Notes under the pieces: model-generated | The model's database searches: none | Told to the model about the DNA's origin: nothing | What the model saw: the letters and a program-made list of their open reading frames with translations, nothing else | Shown: in pieces, positions 30,386 to 33,404 of the stretch | Position numbering within the stretch: the first letter of the stretch is position 1 | Layout: each line of letters starts with the position of its first letter | Program-made: the position numbers and the translations under genes | Virus record (IMG/VR): IMGVR_UViG_3300005831_000046 | Location: 1-33,404 of that record | DNA: 33,404 nucleotides | Source: a virus | Strand: one strand, 5' to 3'

Positions 30386-31062
30386 GGCTTCCATCCGTTT
30401 CTTTTGGGGAACATGCTATTTTGCATCCTTCCAAGTTCGTCAAAGTTTTTCGTCTTTTCCTGAGCAATCCATGCAGCATCAAATCCTATCCAGCTTTTTT
30501 CTACGCATATTCTTAGAACATCGTTTTTTGGTAAGGATGCCTTTTCCAATTCCCTAATGAATCCATTGTATGCCGTTTCTGAATTTACCGCCCGTTTCTT
30601 TTTGCGTACTTGCAACCACTCATTCACAAGGGTATCATCTAAGCCGTATTTTAATAATGCCATCCTAAAATCAAAAGATACGCCTTCAGGCGGTTGTTCT
30701 GTATTTCTTTTTTCTTTTATTCCATTATCACTATCACTACCATTATCAGTATCGGGTTTTTTGGGTTCTTGAAATAACCCATCGCTTTTTTTCGGTTCTG
30801 TTGGGTTTTTCGGTCTGCCTCCTTTTGCCCCATTTACTTTGTTCTTTTCGCAAGTTGTCTCATACCTTTGTAGGTCGCGCTTTAACTGCTGTTTAATCGG
30901 TTCAAATGTCAACTGAATAATCAAATCCTCTGTTTCAGGATTCATGTCGTTAACGTACATTAGAATGTGTTTGAATAACTCCCCCGCCTTTTCATTAGGC
31001 ATCTTTTCCAGCGTGTGGATTAAGTCGGTGTAGAGTAGGAAAGACTTTTTATCTTTTGCCAT
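30382..31062 (-). CDS. replication initiation / replisome organiser protein, DUF6291-like, 226 aa
   Basis: Start KSFLLYTDLIHTLEKMPNEK, then AGELFKHILMYVNDMNPE, is the helical N-domain of DUF6291-type proteins found in Bacteroidota phages. A linker rich in K, P, D, N and repeats (EPKKSDGLFQ, EPKKPDTDNG) is followed by a C-terminal helical domain (LVNEWLQVRKKKRAVNSETA, WIGFDAAWIA). The layout resembles lactococcal-type replisome organisers with a DNA-binding N-terminus and helicase-loading C-terminus. It directly precedes the helicase and follows a repeat-rich intergenic region. Function inferred. Confidence 0.7.
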   Translation of the reverse strand: MAKDKKSFLLYTDLIHTLEKMPNEKAGELFKHILMYVNDMNPETEDLIIQLTFEPIKQQLKRDLQRYETTCEKNKVNGAKGGRPKNPTEPKKSDGLFQEPKKPDTDNGSDSDNGIKEKRNTEQPPEGVSFDFRMALLKYGLDDTLVNEWLQVRKKKRAVNSETAYNGFIRELEKASLPKNDVLRICVEKSWIGFDAAWIAQEKTKNFDELGRMQNSMFPKRNGWKP

Positions 31063-31223
31063 GGTGTAGTGGATTAAAAAAAATGGACGGGCAAACTTTC
31101 GCCACTACACGATTGACCGATGCAATATCGGTAACGCCCGCCCATAAGATTTTTATTGTATGATTTCTCATTTCAATCGTGTAGTGTAGTGCAAGTATAC
31201 GGATAAGTTTTTACTTATGCAAA
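31063..31223. other. repeat-rich intergenic region, candidate origin or control region
   Basis: 161 nt without a gene. A perfect 14-bp inverted repeat, CACTACACGATTGA (31103-31116) and TCAATCGTGTAGTG (31173-31186), spans most of it; GTGTAGTG is also present at 31064-31071, so it occurs three times in all. Within it, CCGAT (31117-31121) pairs with ATCGG (31127-31131), and TGGACGGGC (31084-31092) pairs with GCCCGCCCA (31136-31144) with one mismatch. ATAAGT-TTTT-ACTTAT lies near 31203-31218. Position directly before the replication initiator suggests an origin or a complex operator; neither is proven. Confidence 0.5.
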
Positions 31224-32105
31224 TTAAAATACCTCACAGCTTTCTGTGCATCCGTTATTACTATCTAAATATTCATCCCATAATGACAATTGCCTTGCGT
31301 CTGATATGGTTTTGCTTTCGTCTTTTGCGGGTTCAAATGGGAATTGACTTTCTTCTATGATTTCGTCAATGGTCATATTGTTTCTAAAAAACCTATAAGG
31401 TGGATTCGCTTTACTCATTCTTGACGGTGGTGTATAGTTTTCATATTTCTGTTCCATTTCGCGCCACCAATCAGCTAATTCAGGTTTGTCTTTTGCAATA
31501 GTCATTAATTTTCTTAAACCCTTTTTCCAACATAAGTCGCAGTTGCCTTCGTAGCTTTTTAAATTCAGGTCAAATGATTGTTGCGCCCAAAAAGTGTTAA
31601 CATCGCCTTTAGTTACATGAAACAACTCTGCAAAAAACAAGAACTTGTTTTGAACCTTCTTTTCCCAATTCAATCTCTTTGGCTCATCGCTTCTTATTCC
31701 GATAGCTGTTTCGTAGTTTTTCCATCCAATACTGCGAGCATAAGAGTTTATAGGTGCTTTCTTTAACTCCCTTGTGCAATGCGGACTATTCTGATTTACA
31801 AAGCCGTATTTAAAGATAACGTCCTCAAATGGTTGTCCGTTGCGTTCAGCATCTTTAAAGTTAGTTACAACGTGCGTAGTGCCTTTGCCTTTTTCATTAT
31901 GAACAAAAGCCTCTACCCATACTACATTAAAACCAAACTCTTTATCGCATCTATCTACAAACTCTAATGTTTCTTCTCTTTCTCTGCCAGTATTGGCAAA
32001 TACTACTATCATATCATATACATCTTGTTTGTTTTTTAAGAGCCACCAAGTCATGTATGCAGACGTTCTGCCACCGCTGAAGCTAATTAATAATTTCTTT
32101 TTCAT
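31224..32105 (-). CDS. PAPS-reductase-like enzyme (N-type ATP pyrophosphatase), 293 aa
   Basis: PP-loop SFSGGRTSAYM (residues 8-18) followed by VVFANTGREREETLEFVDRC is the hallmark of the adenylyl-sulfate/PAPS reductase superfamily. Later motifs include FVNQNSPHCTRELKKAPINS and EGNCDLCWKKGLRKLM, then a C-terminal CTESCEVF. The Cys-rich layout recalls iron-sulfur-bearing or DndC-like members, but also the phage PAPS-reductase-like group of unknown role. In phages these are carried as accessory genes and may act in nucleotide or sulfur chemistry rather than sulfate assimilation. It is the largest gene of the early operon and couples to the preceding gene by 4 nt. Confidence 0.85.
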   Translation of the reverse strand: MKKKLLISFSGGRTSAYMTWWLLKNKQDVYDMIVVFANTGREREETLEFVDRCDKEFGFNVVWVEAFVHNEKGKGTTHVVTNFKDAERNGQPFEDVIFKYGFVNQNSPHCTRELKKAPINSYARSIGWKNYETAIGIRSDEPKRLNWEKKVQNKFLFFAELFHVTKGDVNTFWAQQSFDLNLKSYEGNCDLCWKKGLRKLMTIAKDKPELADWWREMEQKYENYTPPSRMSKANPPYRFFRNNMTIDEIIEESQFPFEPAKDESKTISDARQLSLWDEYLDSNNGCTESCEVF

Positions 32106-32356
32106 CCTAATGGTGTTAATGGATTGTTAAAATCGCCTAACTCTTTGGCGCGGCACTCGCGTTTATCTTTCATTCTTGCCCGTACATATTCATAGTTCTT
32201 GGCTATGTAGTGTTTGCGGATGCGGTTTGCTTGGTTGAGTTTGTAAATGTAATAATCAGGGGAAATTGTAAAGTCAGACCCGATTATATAAATTGCTCTT
32301 GCGCATCGCTTTATTTCCTTTTCGGCAAAGGCAATTCTTGTTTGGTAGTGTTTCAT
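32102..32356 (-). CDS. small basic protein, 84 aa
   Basis: Helical, strongly basic protein (MKHYQTRIAFAEKEIKRCAR, IYKLNQANRIRKHYIAKNYE, ARMKDKRECRAKELGDFNNP). Overlaps the PAPS-reductase-like gene by 4 nt and the 21-residue membrane peptide by 4 nt. No family recognised; its charge suggests nucleic-acid contact. Confidence 0.6.
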   Translation of the reverse strand: MKHYQTRIAFAEKEIKRCARAIYIIGSDFTISPDYYIYKLNQANRIRKHYIAKNYEYVRARMKDKRECRAKELGDFNNPLTPLG

Positions 32357-32418
32357 TCTCCTTTAATTGTGTAGTAAGCTAGTACCCCGTACATTGCTAT
32401 TATTATGATGTCAGTCAT
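32353..32418 (-). CDS. possible 21-aa membrane peptide
   Basis: ATG at 32418, product MTDIIIIAMYGVLAYYTIKG then E, a single membrane helix. It overlaps its neighbours on both sides through ATG/TGA junctions, so translational coupling supports it despite its size. Confidence 0.45.
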   Translation of the reverse strand: MTDIIIIAMYGVLAYYTIKGE

Positions 32419-32518
32419 TCTTTAAGTCGTCCTTAATGATTATCCAAATGGCAAAGCCAAGGATAGCAATTAGCAGCAATGCTGCCATGCCTGCAAAGTA
32501 GCCTATTTCACTTGCCAT
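32411..32518 (-). CDS. single-TM small protein, 35 aa
   Basis: ATG at 32518, product MASEIGYFAGMAALLLIAIL, then GFAIWIIIKDDLKND: one long membrane helix with a charged tail. Its start overlaps the end of the 59-residue gene and its end overlaps the next frame. A phage inner-membrane small protein of unknown role. Confidence 0.6.
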   Translation of the reverse strand: MASEIGYFAGMAALLLIAILGFAIWIIIKDDLKND

Positions 32519-32687
32519 AGAATTTTCTTACTTGGTTTGTTGCCCACTGTTCAACCTTGTTGCGTTCTTTGTGTTCGATAGCCCTTGAAACGCGGTTGCG
32601 CTGAATAGACCAGTACTTTTTGGATCGGGCAACCTTTTCCGCTTCGCCATTTGCCCAATTGCGGGTTTCAAAGTAGGTGCTTATCAT
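32508..32687 (-). CDS. small basic protein, 59 aa
   Basis: ATG at 32687 overlapping the preceding stop (ATGA). Product MISTYFETRNWANGEAEKVA, then RSKKYWSIQRNRVSRAIEHK and ERNKVEQWATNQVRKFYGK: helical and basic. No family recognised; part of the coupled early chain. Confidence 0.6.
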   Translation of the reverse strand: MISTYFETRNWANGEAEKVARSKKYWSIQRNRVSRAIEHKERNKVEQWATNQVRKFYGK

Positions 32688-33058
32688 AGTTTCCCCCTTT
32701 CCTCTTTAATCTCCACAAGTTGGGCGTTTATCCCCGCTTCGATTGCTGTGTAGGCTTGACGTATTGATTCGCGGATTTGGGGTAATGATGTGCCGTTAAA
32801 GTAGGCATCAACTATTGCCGATATAATTGATTCATCAGTGTCCGATACGCTATCTTCAACGAGGTGTTGCTCTATTAACTCGGCTGGGTATAGTAGGCAA
32901 TCATCACCGTACTTTACAATACACACGTTAACTTTGTCCAAGTATTCATCAACTACACCTACACGACCGATGTAATCTTCTAAGGTCACAAACCATACGC
33001 AATGGTCGCGTGATTCAAACTCAAACCCCCTTACTTTCTTTCCGATTAGATTTTTCAT
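32684..33058 (-). CDS. hypothetical protein, first gene of early operon, 124 aa
   Basis: MKNLIGKKVRGFEFESRDHC then VWFVTLEDYIGRVGVVDEYL forms a small beta-barrel-like N-domain; the C-terminal half (SISAIVDAYFNGTSLPQI-type, then ESIRQAYTAIEAGINAQLVE) is helical. No family recognised. It follows the promoter region at 33064-33136 and is the first gene of the early transcript. Confidence 0.65.
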   Translation of the reverse strand: MKNLIGKKVRGFEFESRDHCVWFVTLEDYIGRVGVVDEYLDKVNVCIVKYGDDCLLYPAELIEQHLVEDSVSDTDESIISAIVDAYFNGTSLPQIRESIRQAYTAIEAGINAQLVEIKEERGKL

Positions 33059-33063
33059 AAGTG

Positions 33064-33178
33064 CAAACTAATACGCCATTATTGGATTAAACAATAGGCG
33101 CGTTCAATTTGGCTGTAATTTAGAATCATTCCAAATAACGAATTTGCTTGATTATATCGTTCCTACCCCCTTAGTTTG
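33064..33178. promoter_or_regulatory. divergent promoters sharing one palindrome (site C)
   Basis: Palindrome ATTTAGAAT C ATTCCAAAT (33118-33136) lies between two promoters. Rightwards: TTG (33148-33150), 20 nt, TTAGTTTG (33171-33178), for the plus-strand gene; gap to palindrome 11 nt. Leftwards: TTG (33094-33092), 20 nt, TTAGTTTG (33071-33064), for the gene starting at 33058; gap 23 nt, about one helical turn more than at sites A and B. Confidence 0.7.
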
Positions 33179-33183
33179 CAAAC

Positions 33184-33404
33184 GTGTTAGGAATAGTAAC
33201 AAAGAATAAAATTAAGTGCGAGGACGGTAACACTTACCCTCTGCTCGGCTGCTACGATTGTAGAGGCGATATCGACACGCTGTATAAGTTTCCGCAGGGG
33301 TACGAAATAGACGTGGAAATAGTGGACGGCAAGGCGGTTAAGACCTACGCCCCACCGATTAAGCAGTTTAAAACGAATGGCGGGGATGCTAAGGGTTATA
33401 AAAA
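33184..33404 (+). CDS. plus-strand small protein, runs off the end, continued at 1-28 when circularised
   Basis: Frame reads KIKCEDGNTYPLLGCYDCRG, then DIDTLYKFPQGYEIDVEIVD, then GKAVKTYAPPIKQFKTNGGD and AKGYK at the edge. If 33384-33404 is laid over 1-21, the frame continues KKD and stops at 26-28, giving about 75 residues. I use GTG at 33184, 5 nt after the promoter's -7 box; no ATG is available. The Cys pair in GCYDCRG and C in KCEDG could bind metal. Not recognised; likely small beta-rich protein. Confidence 0.6.
   Translation, partial: MLGIVTKNKIKCEDGNTYPLLGCYDCRGDIDTLYKFPQGYEIDVEIVDGKAVKTYAPPIKQFKTNGGDAKGYK
33384..33404. repeat. right copy of near-identical 21-bp terminal repeat
   Basis: Matches 1-21 at 19 of 21 positions (G at 33385 and 33395 replaces T). 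See the left copy. The reading frame crossing it is preserved on overlapping the ends, with one changed codon (GGT here, GTT at the left end) and one at the repeat's edge. Confidence 0.75.

Noticed and set aside
1-33404. Integrase, excisionase, repressor of lambda type, attachment site
   Set aside because: No tyrosine or serine recombinase motifs or classical repressor were found, so I do not claim a temperate lifestyle.
1-33404. tRNA genes or CRISPR arrays
   Set aside because: No cloverleaf with a GTTCGA-type arm and no regularly spaced direct repeats were seen on reading by eye; a dedicated scan could still find a divergent tRNA.

Overview
The window looks like an essentially complete genome of a tailed, siphovirus-like phage of a Bacteroidota host (a Flavobacterium/Cytophaga-type bacterium, possibly an uncultivated one). 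Support comes from TerS/TerL, portal, XkdF-like protease, major capsid, tail tube, tape measure and fibre genes; from several proteins of types usual in Bacteroidota phages (DUF6712-like connector, ERF annealase, DUF6291-type replication protein); from the lack of Shine-Dalgarno sequences; and from promoters of the Bacteroidota kind (TTG-N20-TTAGTTTG). The first 21 and last 21 bases match at 19 of 21 positions. Overlapping them completes a plus-strand reading frame that otherwise runs off the right end, so the genome is probably circular or terminally redundant, with a unit of about 33,383 bp. I see no integrase, tRNA or CRISPR.

Layout. Nearly everything is on the minus strand, so transcription runs from right to left. 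33.06-31.2 kb: early operon of small, overlapping genes plus a PAPS-reductase-like enzyme. 31.06-31.22 kb: intergenic region rich in inverted repeats (candidate origin or control region). 31.06-25.3 kb: replication and recombination (DUF6291-type initiator, Toprim primase-helicase, stand-alone DnaA domain IV, winged-helix protein, ERF annealase) and small accessory genes. 25.1-21.5 kb: YopX-like protein, spanin-like protein, M15 endolysin, HNH nuclease, sigma-like factor, small membrane proteins. 21.5-17.3 kb: packaging genes interleaved with two glycosyltransferases, a methyltransferase and a lipoprotein. 17.3-1.3 kb: virion genes in a non-canonical order: tail chaperone, tail completion, tail tip proteins and tape measure first, then protease, scaffold, capsid, tube, portal, connector, terminator and fibre. 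1.3-0.4 kb: small membrane and holin-like genes. Two plus-strand genes sit across the junction of the window ends.

Regulation. Two promoter classes can be read. The first (four sites) is TTG-N20-TTA(G/C)TT(T/C)G preceded by a 19-bp palindrome, ATTT(A/G)GAAYNRTTC(C/T)AAAT-like; it drives the early and middle operons and the divergent plus-strand gene. The second is TAAATGTAC on the plus strand (GTACATTTA on the coding strand), placed directly before the start codons of five virion genes; in three of them ATTGCGC lies exactly 11 nt further upstream. These are candidate late promoters and possibly targets of the phage's own sigma-like factor. Terminators lie after the major capsid and tail tube genes and before the 25.1-kb gene.

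The most notable observations are a U-UUU-UUU slippery site in the tail chaperone gene that gives a 262-residue -1 frameshift product, the two repeated promoter classes, the glycan-enzyme cluster woven into the terminase genes, a lipoprotein carrying a Bacteroidota surface-export signal, and a portal protein with a winged-helix-like segment.
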